The notes under the pieces are model-generated. The model did not search any database. It saw only the letters and a program-made list of their open reading frames with translations, and was not told the DNA's origin. From Moritella sp. JT01 (GTDB lineage Bacteria; Pseudomonadota; Gammaproteobacteria; Enterobacterales; Moritellaceae), in contig NZ_LOCN01000007.1 of the NCBI RefSeq assembly GCF_001574435.1, positions 1-64,000 of the forward strand: a DNA stretch of 64,000 nucleotides, read 5' to 3'. Shown in pieces: positions 32,649 to 42,502 of this stretch; the stretch's first letter is position 1, and each line of letters opens with the position of its first letter. The position numbers and the translations under genes are program-made.

Positions 32649-34430
32649 TTAGTAAACGCGTGGTTTAGGCACAAAGTGCTTCAACTGTTCATCAGTTAAC
32701 AAATTCGGTGAAAGATTCACTTCACGTGTTGCCATTTCTTCAGTTTCAGGTAAGTACAGTGAATGGCATAACCAATTCTCATCATCACGATCTGGATAAT
32801 CAAAACGACTGTGCGCGCCACGGCTTTCTTTACGGAAATTAGCCGCATGAGCGGTTGCAAATGCCGTTTCCATCAGATTATCAAGCTCTAGACATTCGAT
32901 ACGCTGGGTATTGAACTCTGTTGAGTTGTCATCTAAGCGTGCATTATCTAAACGCTTACGAATGGCTCTAAGTTGCTCAAGACCTTCGGCCATTGACTCA
33001 CCTTCACGGAATACTGAGAAGTTAAGTTGCATACATTGCTGTAGATCTTTACGGATCTGAACAGGGTCCTCACCGTCTTTGTTACTTTCCCAGCGATTTA
33101 AACGCTCAAGAGATGCATCAATGTTAGCGTCTGTCGCTTCTTGTGGCTCTGGAATTGTATCAAGTACTTTACCTAAATAGTTACCTGCAGCACGACCAAA
33201 TACAACCAGATCAAGCAGTGAGTTACCACCTAAGCGATTAGCACCATGCACAGATACGCAAGCGATTTCACCAACTGCAAATAGACCTGCAACAACTTCC
33301 ATGCTGCCATCTTCTTTGCGCGTTAATACTTCACCGTTAATATTTGCAGGTAAACCACCCATCATATAGTGACAAGTTGGTATTACTGGGATTGGTTCTT
33401 TAACTGGATCTACGTGAGCAAATGTACGTGATAACTCACAAATACCAGGTAAACGAGATTCAAGTACGTCTTCACCTAAGTGATCAAGTTTAAGTTTTAG
33501 ATGCGGACCCCAAGGACCATCACACGCACGACCTTCACGAATTTCAGTCATCATTGAACGAGCAACAACGTCTCGACTCGCAAGATCTTTCGCGTTTGGC
33601 GCATAACGTTCCATGAAACGTTCACCGTCTTTATTTAGAAGGTAACCACCTTCACCACGACAACCTTCAGTTACAAGCACACCTGCGCCAGCAATACCCG
33701 TCGGGTGGAACTGCCACATTTCCATGTCTTGTACTGGAATACCAGCACGAATAGCCATACCAACACCGTCACCAGTATTAATGTGTGCATTCGTTGTAGA
33801 AGAATAGATACGACCAGCACCACCCGTTGCAAATACCGTTGCTTTTGTTTTGAAGTAGCAAATTTCGCCAGTTTCAATATCAATTGCAGTACAACCAGTG
33901 ATAATACCTTCGTCATTTTTAACGAGGTCTAATGCATACCATTCCGAAAATACTTTGGTTTCGTTTTTAATATTTTGCTGATATAACAAATGTAATAACG
34001 CATGACCGGTACGATCGGCTGCTGCAGCTGTACGAGCCGCCTGTGCGCCACCGTATGCAAGAGACTGACCACCGAATGGACGTTGGTAAATAGTACCATC
34101 TTCAAAACGAGAGAATGGCAGACCCATGTGCTCAAGTTCTAAAATTGCTTCAGGACCCGTTTTACACATAAATTCGATAGCGTCTTGGTCACCGATATAA
34201 TCAGAACCTTTAACAGTATCGTACATGTGCCATGTCCAATCATCTTCATGTGAATTACCTAATGCAACGGTAATACCACCTTGAGCAGATACGGTATGTG
34301 AACGAGTTGGAAAAACTTTAGATAAAAGTGCACAACTTTTACCTGATTTAGATATTGATAGCGCAGCACGCATACCAGCACCACCGGCACCAATAACTAC
34401 TGCGTCAAATTCGCGAACTGGAATACTCAC
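32649..34430 (-). CDS. sdhA: Succinate dehydrogenase flavoprotein subunit
   Basis: A 593-residue flavoprotein (E. coli 588). It shows the FAD dinucleotide fold [13 protein letters not shown], the covalent-FAD histidine in [11 protein letters not shown], the capping-domain substrate motif and [21 protein letters not shown] near the end. It oxidises succinate to fumarate on the cytoplasmic side of the membrane. The gene directly abuts sdhD (sdhD stop at 34,431), giving coupled translation in the sdhCDAB order. Confidence 0.97.
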   Translation of the reverse strand: MSIPVREFDAVVIGAGGAGMRAALSISKSGKSCALLSKVFPTRSHTVSAQGGITVALGNSHEDDWTWHMYDTVKGSDYIGDQDAIEFMCKTGPEAILELEHMGLPFSRFEDGTIYQRPFGGQSLAYGGAQAARTAAAADRTGHALLHLLYQQNIKNETKVFSEWYALDLVKNDEGIITGCTAIDIETGEICYFKTKATVFATGGAGRIYSSTTNAHINTGDGVGMAIRAGIPVQDMEMWQFHPTGIAGAGVLVTEGCRGEGGYLLNKDGERFMERYAPNAKDLASRDVVARSMMTEIREGRACDGPWGPHLKLKLDHLGEDVLESRLPGICELSRTFAHVDPVKEPIPVIPTCHYMMGGLPANINGEVLTRKEDGSMEVVAGLFAVGEIACVSVHGANRLGGNSLLDLVVFGRAAGNYLGKVLDTIPEPQEATDANIDASLERLNRWESNKDGEDPVQIRKDLQQCMQLNFSVFREGESMAEGLEQLRAIRKRLDNARLDDNSTEFNTQRIECLELDNLMETAFATAHAANFRKESRGAHSRFDYPDRDDENWLCHSLYLPETEEMATREVNLSPNLLTDEQLKHFVPKPRVY

Positions 34431-34775
34431 TTATAACCCCCAAAGAACAACAAAACCAACAAGCGCATAAATAAATGCAGTGGTTGTTAGAATAAACTGT
34501 AATGCACCACGTAAACCTGTTGATTTAACATAGTCAGTTAATACCTGCCATACACCAATCCATGCATGGATGACGATAGCGATAAGGGTAAGAAGAGTGA
34601 ATACTTTATTGCCAGTACTTGCAAAAAAATCAGACCATACTTGATAAGTAAGATCATTAAATGCAACGAAACCAACAAAATAAAATGTATATAATGCCAT
34701 GATGATGGCGGTTGCACGGATCATGATAAAATCATGAGTACCACTGCGGCCATAACTTGCTGCGTTAGTTACCAT
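34431..34775 (-). CDS. sdhD: Succinate dehydrogenase membrane anchor subunit D
   Basis: A 114-residue membrane protein with three hydrophobic segments (about residues 18-40, 57-80 and 90-112) and the haem/quinone-region motif HAWIGVWQVLTDYV. With SdhC it binds haem b and ubiquinone and anchors SdhAB. Length matches E. coli SdhD (115). The start overlaps the sdhC stop by 7 nt. Confidence 0.95.
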   Translation of the reverse strand: MVTNAASYGRSGTHDFIMIRATAIIMALYTFYFVGFVAFNDLTYQVWSDFFASTGNKVFTLLTLIAIVIHAWIGVWQVLTDYVKSTGLRGALQFILTTTAFIYALVGFVVLWGL

Positions 34776-35155
34776 ACCATTATCCCCGCTAGGATTGATA
34801 AAACAACGGTTGCAACAAAAGATACTTTCGCACTTAATGCACCCGATTCAAGCTCTTCAAAATACCCCATATCCATCAATAAATGACGGATACCACCAGC
34901 AATATGATATGCAAGTGCGGTTAGGATTCCCCAAAGAATGAATGTACCAAAGAAACCAGACACAATTTCTTGTGCATTTTGGAAACCTTGTTCAGAAGAT
35001 AGTGATTCTGTCAGTAACCATAAAAGAATACCCACTGCAAACAACATTATTACACCGGAGATTCGGTGTAGGATAGATGCGATTGCTGCGATTGGCATGC
35101 TTATAGTCTGCAGATCTAAATTTACAGGTCTTTGCTTTTTCACGATATCGCTCAC
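34769..35155 (-). CDS. sdhC: Succinate dehydrogenase cytochrome b556 subunit
   Basis: A 128-residue membrane protein with three hydrophobic helices. It starts MSDIVKKQRPVNLDL, followed by SILHRISGVIM with the conserved His-Arg-x-Ser-Gly quinone-site motif and AYHIAGGIRHLLMDMG, which carries the haem b ligand. It is the first gene of the leftward sdhCDAB-suc block, divergent from gltA, and its promoter lies in the 387-nt gap upstream. Confidence 0.96.
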   Translation of the reverse strand: MSDIVKKQRPVNLDLQTISMPIAAIASILHRISGVIMLFAVGILLWLLTESLSSEQGFQNAQEIVSGFFGTFILWGILTALAYHIAGGIRHLLMDMGYFEELESGALSAKVSFVATVVLSILAGIMVW

Positions 35156-35542
35156 TCAGCTCCATTGAGCATAATTATTATTATATTGATGTGGATCACA
35201 GAATTTTATTATTTTCATAACAAATTCCTTTTCAAATGAAAGCCCTTGTTTATTTCTTGTTCAAAGCGTAAATAAAATAATGATTATAAGCACTTACATA
35301 TCATGAACAAAATTAAAAGAAGGACTCTTGATCCGCGAATAAGTATACCTACATCACAATTTATTTACAATTATAAAAGACCTTATAGCAACATTTACAT
35401 TAAAATTGAAACATCGGTTAACCTTTTAGTGTTTTTTATTTGATTATTTTGTAACAAAATTGACATTGGTAATTAATAAAGGTAGCTTTAGCTTCGAATT
35501 TCATGAAGAAATCTAATTATAAATAAGCAAAGGAGACGTGCT
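35156..35542. promoter_or_regulatory. Divergent sdhC/gltA promoter region
   Basis: No gene in these 387 nt. A CRP-like sequence attga-N6-tcaca lies at 35,185-35,200, just upstream of sdhC, and a TTGACA-like -35 (attgacatt near 35,460) may serve gltA. The region is very AT-rich. In enterobacteria this region carries ArcA and CRP sites; here only the CRP-like site is suggestive. The gltA ATG has AAGGAG 7 nt upstream. Confidence 0.45.
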
Positions 35543-36832
35543 ATGGCTAATCAAAAAGCCACGTTAAACCTACCCGGTCAAGAGCCAGTTGAACTTCCAA
35601 TTTTATCTGGTACAGCTGGTCACGATGTTATCGACATTCGTACCCTAGGTAGTAAAGGATATTTCACCCATGATCCAGGTTTTATGGCAACGTCATCATG
35701 TGAGTCAAAAATCACTTATATTGATGGTGTAGAAGGTATCTTACTACATCGTGGTTACGCTATTGATGACTTAGCATTTAATGCAGATTATTTAGAAGTT
35801 TGTTATATTATTCTTTACGGTGATGCACCAACAAAAGAACAATATGAACAATTCAAAGCGACAGTACATAAACACACCATGGTGCATGAGCAATTTGCAT
35901 CTTTCTTCAAAGGTTTCCGCCGTGACTCTCATCCAATGGCGATCCTTTGTGGTGTTTCAGGCGCACTTGCAGCCTTTTATCATGATTCGCTAGATGTGAC
36001 CAATCAACGTCACCGAGAAATTTCAGCATTCCGTTTATTATCTAAAATGCCGACAATTGCTGCAATGTGTTACAAATATTCAATTGGGCAACCTTTTGTA
36101 TATCCAGACAATAGCCTTTCATACGCAGGTAACTTCCTTAAAATGATGTTCTCTGTTCCGTGTGAAGAATATACGGTTAATCCTGTTGTAGAAAAAGCAA
36201 TGGACCGTATCTTTACGCTACATGCTGATCATGAGCAAAATGCTTCTACATCAACGGTTCGACTTGCTGGTTCGTCAGGTGCTAACCCATTTGCATGTAT
36301 CGCAGCAGGTATTGCGTCACTATGGGGCCCTGCTCACGGTGGTGCGAATGAAGCGTGTCTAACAATGCTTGAAGAGATTGGTACTGTTGAACGTATTCCT
36401 GAGTTTATCGCTCGAGCGAAAGACAAAGAAGACCCGTTCCGTCTAATGGGCTTTGGTCATCGTGTTTACAAGAATAAAGATCCACGTGCTACCGTAATGC
36501 GTAAGAGCTGTCACGAAGTGCTAAAAGAGCTAAACATTAATGATCCTCTATTAGATGTAGCGATGGAACTTGAGCGTATTGCGCTTGAAGACCCTTACTT
36601 CATTGAAAAGAAACTCTATCCAAATGTAGATTTCTATTCAGGTATTACATTACGTGCTATTGGCATCCCTGTTTCTATGTTTACGGTTATTTTTGCATTA
36701 GGCCGTACCGTAGGTTGGATTGCTCACTGGAACGAAATGTTAAGTCAACCTGGACAGAAAATTGGTCGTCCTCGTCAGTTATATACTGGTGAAGCGCACC
36801 GTCCATTTAAAAAAATTGACGATAGAGATTAG
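35543..36832 (+). CDS. gltA: Type II citrate synthase
   Basis: A 429-residue type II (hexameric, NADH-sensitive) citrate synthase, near E. coli GltA (427). Motifs include [15 protein letters not shown] with the catalytic His region, [12 protein letters not shown] with the oxaloacetate-binding His, and [14 protein letters not shown]. It condenses acetyl-CoA and oxaloacetate. It is monocistronic and ends in a strong terminator. Confidence 0.97.
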   Translation: MANQKATLNLPGQEPVELPILSGTAGHDVIDIRTLGSKGYFTHDPGFMATSSCESKITYIDGVEGILLHRGYAIDDLAFNADYLEVCYIILYGDAPTKEQYEQFKATVHKHTMVHEQFASFFKGFRRDSHPMAILCGVSGALAAFYHDSLDVTNQRHREISAFRLLSKMPTIAAMCYKYSIGQPFVYPDNSLSYAGNFLKMMFSVPCEEYTVNPVVEKAMDRIFTLHADHEQNASTSTVRLAGSSGANPFACIAAGIASLWGPAHGGANEACLTMLEEIGTVERIPEFIARAKDKEDPFRLMGFGHRVYKNKDPRATVMRKSCHEVLKELNINDPLLDVAMELERIALEDPYFIEKKLYPNVDFYSGITLRAIGIPVSMFTVIFALGRTVGWIAHWNEMLSQPGQKIGRPRQLYTGEAHRPFKKIDDRD

Positions 36833-36862
36833 TCTTAACGTTAGTGACTAATCTTAATAAAC

Positions 36863-36897
36863 AAAAAGGCTTCTGATTTATGTCAGAAGCCTTTTTT
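36863..36897 (+). terminator. Terminator of gltA
   Basis: Arms aaaggcttctga and tcagaagccttt with a 6-nt loop and a T run behind; A run in front makes it work in both directions for the convergent kinase gene. Confidence 0.9.
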
Positions 36898-36952
36898 AAT
36901 ATCTATCTGAAAGAGCGTAGACAATATAGAACCAGCAAAACAAACCGCATAA

Positions 36953-39900
36953 CTACTGACGAATAAACTGTGTTTGCAATGTTTCCGTTAATTGTGCGCT
37001 CATCATCGCCCTCAGTGATGCAGGTTTAACTAACTTACGTAATAAACCAACTTTAGCCGCCGCTGCTTTATCTGCAATCCCAACCTCCGTTGTCGCCGTG
37101 ATAAGAATAGCGGGTATCGCAGGGTTTATTTCTCTTAACGCTGAGATTAATGTTAGTCCATCCTCATCATTATCTAATTGATAATCGACCAACAAGATAT
37201 CAAAATCACATTGTTTAAATAACGTCATCGCACTCCCAATTGAACTGGCGCCATAAACTTCACAATCCCAACTGCTCATGAGCTCTAGCATGCCTTCTAA
37301 AATAGCAGGGTTGTTATCTATACATAACACAGCGGTTCCCGTCAGGTCCGTTGGCACAATAACCGGCGTGGGGTTGTCTTGTTGTAACGCTGTTGCCTCA
37401 CAAAGTTGTAAGCTAAACCGACATCCCCTGCCTTCTACTGAATCAAGCGTCAACTGATGCTGTAATAATACTGACAAACTAGTACAAATACTCAGTCCTA
37501 GCCCTAACCCATCATTCGAACCATTATTGGCCTTTAATTGGCTAAACTGTTCGAAAACGCGTTCTTGATCTTTTGCAGCAATTCCCGGACCGTTATCTAA
37601 TAATTGAACACTCAACTGGTCACTTTTTCGACGACAACCGAGCAATACACGCCCAGGGCTCGCATATCGAAATGCGTTACCAATTAAATTTTGTAAAATG
37701 CGACGTAGCAAGTGTTTATCGGTATTTACCCAATGCTTTGTCGGCATAATAGTAAAGGTAACGCCATGTTGTTTCGCTGCCGCGGAAAATTCGCTCGCAA
37801 GTTGACTAAATAGATCATTTAACGCAAATGTTTCGATATGGGGTTTAATGCTGCCACTCTCTATTCGTGCAACTTCAGCTAAATTAACAATCATTTCGTT
37901 AGCAACTCTTAACGACAAATCAATACTACTCACTTGCCGCTGCTGATTTTCATTTAGCGTAGACTGACTAGCGAGAGCCGATGTAAACAAACGTGCTGCT
38001 TCAAGCGGTTGCAATAAGTCATGACTACACACTTGTAAATAATAGCTTTTCTTACTCAGCGCCTCGTCTGCAACCACTCTCGCTTTCGCCAGTTCTTTAT
38101 TTGCCCTTTCGAGTTTTTGAGTTCGCTCTGCAACTCGTGTTTCTAGATCTTGATTGGCTTCTTTTAATACCTGTTCTGCTTGCCTAAATGCCGTAATGTC
38201 TGAAAAAACCATTAAAAAACCACCGTCCGGTAATGGATTGCCTTCAATACGAATCACTTTGCCATCTTCACGTAAACGTTCAGAGCGATGGGACAGCCTT
38301 AAACGCAGAAAATCGAGGCGTTTTTGAACATGCTTTTCAGTATCACCCGAACCACACAGACCACGCTCGGCGTTAAAGCGTATTAATGACTCGACCGGAC
38401 AACCAACATAAAGGATATCATCAGGATAATTAAACAACATCGCATACTGTTTATTCCAAGCAACGAGTTCGAGCTCATCATTAATAATTGATATCCCCTC
38501 TCTGGTATTTTCTATCGCACTTTTCAGCAAATTTTGACTAAACTCTTGTCGATGACTGGATGCATTCCCCACTAAGGTAGCAAGTTCATCTAACGCAAAA
38601 TCATGCCCGTCTAAAGCAGAATTAAGGACCAACCGCGCAGACGAAGAACCCATCACACTCGACAATACTTTCTCTGTATGCTCAAGAGCATGCTCAGCGG
38701 TTTCCTTTGCTGTATGACCTAACGTGATAGCCATCTGTTCAAATGCTTTAAAACTCGCAGACGCTTTATCATTACCAACAAATTGAGCTGTTAACAATAA
38801 CAATTCATCGACAGATATGGCTTGTCGCTTAGATTTGGCTTTACGCTTACTTTCGATAAGAGATGCCGGTAATTGCCGCTTTAAAAATAATGCGCCTTGT
38901 ATTCGCTCCTGAATACTCGACCTAGTCACCAGTGAAATAGTGATCATAGAGACGGTATTAATTGCGAGGCACAGTAAGTTAATCGCCGTCGAACTCGCAA
39001 AAACTGTACCTTCTAGTGGCCCAGGATAAAAACCGAGTTGAGGCAAAAAATTAACCACTGTCCATAACGAGAAACCGATACAGATACCACTAAACACACC
39101 TTTTAATGTCGCACGTCGCCAATAGAAAGCGGCCAACAATGCTGGCGTTAACTGCGCCAGTGCACCTAATGCTGTTACGCCTAAACTTGATAACGTGGTT
39201 GGTGGTATAAACAGAAACACAAGATAACTTAACAGGATCACAAACAGGACTAATAACTTTCGAATGTTAAGAAGTTTTAATCTAAACGCATTGTATTGGG
39301 TCGGATGTTTATTTTTCTTAAACAAAATAGGAAATATTATTTCGTTACTGAGCATAGTACTTAAAGCAATTGTAGATACAATCACCATTGAGCTTGCAGC
39401 TGAAATAGCACCCAAAAATGCAAATAGTGTCAGCCATATTTGATCTTGATGCCAAGGTAAGACCAACACGTACATATCGACAGGAACACTATTTCCCAGT
39501 AGTAAGTAACCCGCTAGGCCTAGCGGTGCAGAGAAAAATGCAAATACAAGTAAATACAGTGGGAAGATACGACGACTTAGCCATGCATCTTGCTCGTCGC
39601 GTAGTTCCACAATCATGATATGAAACTGTCGTGGTAATACGAAAAATGCAGCCATGACAATGATAAGCATACCGACCATCGCGCTTAGATCGGGAAATTG
39701 TAATGCACTGGCTAATTCAGCATTCACACTCGCTTGTTGCCAAATTTCTTGTGGTGAATCAAACACGATATAACAAATGAAAATACCGACACTGGCAAAA
39801 GCTGCGATTTTAACCAATGCTTCAAACGCAATTGCCAACATAATACCGGGATGGCGCTCTGTGACATCAATACTGCGTATACCAAACAACATGCTAAAGC

Positions 39901-40396
39901 CTGCTAGAACACAACTGGTCACTAGACCAAGCTGCCAAGGCATAAAGTCTTGTTGAATTTGTAATTGCTGGAATGAATAAACAATGGCTTTAATTTGCAA
40001 TGCAATATAGGGCATTGTCCCAAAAAGAGAAACGAGTGTGACAAGAATTGCTAATGCATGTGACTTCCCAAAACGAGCGGCGAGTAAGTCGGCAATAGAA
40101 GTTAAATTAAAGGTAATACTTGTTTGAATTATCCGCAGTAAAAAAGGCCAAGCGAAAACAAGCAGTAATATGGGACCTAAATAAATAGGCAGGTACGAAT
40201 AAACACTACTCGCAGCCTGCCCTGTAGTGCCGAGAAAACTCCACGAAGTACAATAAACAGAAACAGCAAAAGCATAAATTAACGCTTGCCGTTTTCCTTG
40301 GATCAGATGACGATATTTATCGCCTAAATATGCAATTAAAAATAATAACGCGATATAAAAAAAACTTAATAGCATCAACTGCCAATTTGCGAACAT
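36953..40396 (-). CDS. crbS: Transporter-fused hybrid histidine kinase, CrbS-like
   Basis: An 1147-residue protein. Residues about 1-480 form a sodium:solute symporter-like domain of about 13 membrane helices. A linker follows, then a PAS domain (near 630-730, IENTREGISIINDELELVAW), a HisKA coiled coil with the phospho-acceptor in CSHDLLQPLEAARLF, and a HATPase domain with NLIGNAFRYASPG, DNGPGIA and GLGLSI. The C-terminal receiver has Asp in ILLVDYQLD. This layout matches the CrbS kinase of the acetate switch in Vibrio cholerae. With the nearby LuxR-type regulator it probably senses acetate or a related signal and controls acetate use. The assignment rests on layout and synteny. Confidence 0.8.
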   Translation of the reverse strand: MFANWQLMLLSFFYIALLFLIAYLGDKYRHLIQGKRQALIYAFAVSVYCTSWSFLGTTGQAASSVYSYLPIYLGPILLLVFAWPFLLRIIQTSITFNLTSIADLLAARFGKSHALAILVTLVSLFGTMPYIALQIKAIVYSFQQLQIQQDFMPWQLGLVTSCVLAGFSMLFGIRSIDVTERHPGIMLAIAFEALVKIAAFASVGIFICYIVFDSPQEIWQQASVNAELASALQFPDLSAMVGMLIIVMAAFFVLPRQFHIMIVELRDEQDAWLSRRIFPLYLLVFAFFSAPLGLAGYLLLGNSVPVDMYVLVLPWHQDQIWLTLFAFLGAISAASSMVIVSTIALSTMLSNEIIFPILFKKNKHPTQYNAFRLKLLNIRKLLVLFVILLSYLVFLFIPPTTLSSLGVTALGALAQLTPALLAAFYWRRATLKGVFSGICIGFSLWTVVNFLPQLGFYPGPLEGTVFASSTAINLLCLAINTVSMITISLVTRSSIQERIQGALFLKRQLPASLIESKRKAKSKRQAISVDELLLLTAQFVGNDKASASFKAFEQMAITLGHTAKETAEHALEHTEKVLSSVMGSSSARLVLNSALDGHDFALDELATLVGNASSHRQEFSQNLLKSAIENTREGISIINDELELVAWNKQYAMLFNYPDDILYVGCPVESLIRFNAERGLCGSGDTEKHVQKRLDFLRLRLSHRSERLREDGKVIRIEGNPLPDGGFLMVFSDITAFRQAEQVLKEANQDLETRVAERTQKLERANKELAKARVVADEALSKKSYYLQVCSHDLLQPLEAARLFTSALASQSTLNENQQRQVSSIDLSLRVANEMIVNLAEVARIESGSIKPHIETFALNDLFSQLASEFSAAAKQHGVTFTIMPTKHWVNTDKHLLRRILQNLIGNAFRYASPGRVLLGCRRKSDQLSVQLLDNGPGIAAKDQERVFEQFSQLKANNGSNDGLGLGLSICTSLSVLLQHQLTLDSVEGRGCRFSLQLCEATALQQDNPTPVIVPTDLTGTAVLCIDNNPAILEGMLELMSSWDCEVYGASSIGSAMTLFKQCDFDILLVDYQLDNDEDGLTLISALREINPAIPAILITATTEVGIADKAAAAKVGLLRKLVKPASLRAMMSAQLTETLQTQFIRQ

Positions 40397-40567
40397 ACTA
40401 TAACCTACCCAGCGACAACCTGCTCAACTGTAACCTATCGAACTACGACTGAATTAACTGATTCAAGAACAGAGAAAGCGCGATACTCAAGCCACTCAAC
40501 GTGGACAAATTAAAAACCACAAAAGAGATATTCAAAACATGACACGACTTGGATATATACAAAACGA

Positions 40568-40999
40568 CTAAAGCGAGGTTTCGAATTCGCTAATGTAATC
40601 GCCACCTTTAATTGAGGCGATCAACCTTAATTTATAACTTGTCGATGTACGGGCTAATTCACGCAATGGTGTTTGAGCTTGCCAATAATAATTACTTTGT
40701 ACCTGAGATAGGGGGAATGCTGTCGCAGTATTGTCTTCATTCACTAGAAATAGCACTGCTTCATCAAGAGGGAAAGTCGAATTGACGACTGTTGAACCTG
40801 CTTTATCAAACACGTTTACTTTAAAATTACCACTTATCAACACACACCCACCAACAAGTACTTCACAAGAAGATTCTGGTATTAATGTGATTAACTTCGT
40901 TTTGTCCGCATCGTTTTCAATGAAATAGTCCGATGCTATATAGCCCAATACAGCTAATAATGGCGCGACAAGTACTGCCACTTTGGTATGTTTATTCAT
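40568..40999 (-). CDS. Uncharacterised membrane-anchored protein between kinase and regulator
   Basis: A 143-residue protein with an N-terminal hydrophobic anchor (about residues 8-25) and an extracytoplasmic domain rich in beta strands. It contains a pair of Cys (ESSCEVLVGGCVLIS) that could form a disulfide outside the cytoplasm. It lies 4 nt after the response regulator stop and upstream of the kinase in the same direction, so it may be a sensing accessory of the two-component system. I do not recognise a family. Confidence 0.55.
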   Translation of the reverse strand: MNKHTKVAVLVAPLLAVLGYIASDYFIENDADKTKLITLIPESSCEVLVGGCVLISGNFKVNVFDKAGSTVVNSTFPLDEAVLFLVNEDNTATAFPLSQVQSNYYWQAQTPLRELARTSTSYKLRLIASIKGGDYISEFETSL

Positions 41000-41003
41000 G
41001 CAC

Positions 41004-41672
41004 TTATTCCTTTAAGGTATTACTATACTCTACGACATCCAACTGACCCAACATCATTGCAGCTTGTGTCCGATTCCGCACATTCAACTTACGGAAAATA
41101 GCACTCGCATGGGCTTTAACCGTGGCTTCAGCAACACAAAGCTTATCACCGATTTGCTTATTAAGGAGTCCTTCAGAAAACATCAGTAATATTCGATACT
41201 CTTGAACAGTTAAACTCGCAATCGCTTCATCTGTTGTGTTATTCGTTTCTTCTTTGATTTTTTCATATGATCCAGGAACCCATAACTGACCAGCTAACAC
41301 CTTATTAATAGCTGAAATGATTGTTGGTACCGACTCAGATTTGGGCACAAAACCCGACGCACCATGCTGCATTGCTTTACTTATGATAGTTTCATCACTG
41401 TAAGCAGAAATAACAACCACAGGAATATTCGGATATTGTTTTCTGATACGGATTAAATGATCGAATCCATGTGCACCAGGTATGTTTAGGTCCAGCAATA
41501 ATAAATCAGCATCTGCGTTAGCGACAAGGCACTCACTAATACTTTCGACAGTTTCAGCTTCCAGCCAATGTGTCGTTTTAAATTGCTCTTTTAATGCAAT
41601 CAATAATGCTTGACGAAATAGAGGGTGATCGTCAGCAATGATGATTTTTTCTGGCATTACGTGCATATTCAT
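41004..41672 (-). CDS. crbR: LuxR/NarL-type response regulator, CrbR-like
   Basis: A 222-residue regulator. The receiver has Asp-Asp (IIADDHP), the phospho-acceptor in LLLDLNIPG near residue 61, and the conserved Lys in GFVPKSE. A C-terminal helix-turn-helix of the LuxR type has LTVQEYRILLMFSEGLLNKQIG and VAEATVKAHASAIFRKL. In Vibrio cholerae the matching pair CrbS/CrbR activates acetyl-CoA synthetase genes. No acs gene is inside the window. Confidence 0.8.
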   Translation of the reverse strand: MNMHVMPEKIIIADDHPLFRQALLIALKEQFKTTHWLEAETVESISECLVANADADLLLLDLNIPGAHGFDHLIRIRKQYPNIPVVVISAYSDETIISKAMQHGASGFVPKSESVPTIISAINKVLAGQLWVPGSYEKIKEETNNTTDEAIASLTVQEYRILLMFSEGLLNKQIGDKLCVAEATVKAHASAIFRKLNVRNRTQAAMMLGQLDVVEYSNTLKE

Positions 41673-41770
41673 CCATGTGTTGCTACAAATAATTAACCTC
41701 CACTATACATGACACCCTGTAATCAAACTGTGACGAACTTAACTTGCTCAGTTCGAGGTACACGACATAA

Positions 41771-42478
41771 CTAACTAAAAGCTGTTGAGATCAAAGATTT
41801 AAGCTGGGTATTTCCTTTGAGCTCTGAATATTGCATTTTTGCCATAAATAGTTCTGCGGTGGCAATCGCATCGTTCAATGCGTTGTGTGCAGGATAGTGT
41901 GGTAGACCATATTCATCACGTAAATTACTGAGATGTAGAGTAGATGACGCATAAGTTTGACTGCATCTATCATGTCGTTTCTTGGCTAATGCTAGCGTGT
42001 CGATGATCGGAAAAACAGGTGCCATCCCATAAAGCTTTATACAGGCTTGTTCGAGAAATGTTTTTTCAATTTGAGCATAATGAACCAACATTGTTTTTCC
42101 GGCCAATGCGGTTAATAAGTCTTCGACCACACTTGCTAATGGCCGCCCACTGGCTTTTTCTTGGTCTGTAATGGTATGTATCATGACATTCTCCGCTTCG
42201 AGTTCACAATGCGCAGCAACAATTTGATGATAACAACTACCCAACCTAATTTGGTTTCCAGATAATTCAACATAACCAATACTCAAAATATCATCGTGCT
42301 TTGCATTTAACCCCGTGGTTTCAAAATCGACAGCTAAAATATCACTGTGCATGATAGGCTTATCAAGATCGATAATTGGGACACTCAAATATTGCTTCAG
42401 CGCCCCTTCCGGCGCTTTAATTAATAATCGCTTTCGCTGTGTTTCTAGGCTAAAGAAATATTGTATAAGATTCATCAC
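41771..42478 (-). CDS. DnaQ-like 3'-5' exonuclease
   Basis: A 235-residue DEDDh-type exonuclease. The motifs are DFETTGLNAKHDDILSIGY (Exo I), a central HYAQIEKTFLEQAC (Exo II region), and HNALNDAIATAEL (Exo III, with the His and Asp). An N-terminal extension of about 45 residues precedes the fold. In Vibrio and Shewanella such a gene often lies beside the DUF294 gene and the acetate permease, but its physiological role is unknown. It follows the DUF294 gene by 24 nt and is probably co-transcribed. Confidence 0.8.
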   Translation of the reverse strand: MMNLIQYFFSLETQRKRLLIKAPEGALKQYLSVPIIDLDKPIMHSDILAVDFETTGLNAKHDDILSIGYVELSGNQIRLGSCYHQIVAAHCELEAENVMIHTITDQEKASGRPLASVVEDLLTALAGKTMLVHYAQIEKTFLEQACIKLYGMAPVFPIIDTLALAKKRHDRCSQTYASSTLHLSNLRDEYGLPHYPAHNALNDAIATAELFMAKMQYSELKGNTQLKSLISTAFS

Positions 42479-42502
42479 ACATCCCTATTGGTTGACCTAC
42501 TG

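Noticed and set aside
35185-35200. CRP site upstream of sdhC as a firm feature
   Set aside because: Only the right half matches well (TCACA); kept only as a suggestion in the intergenic entry.
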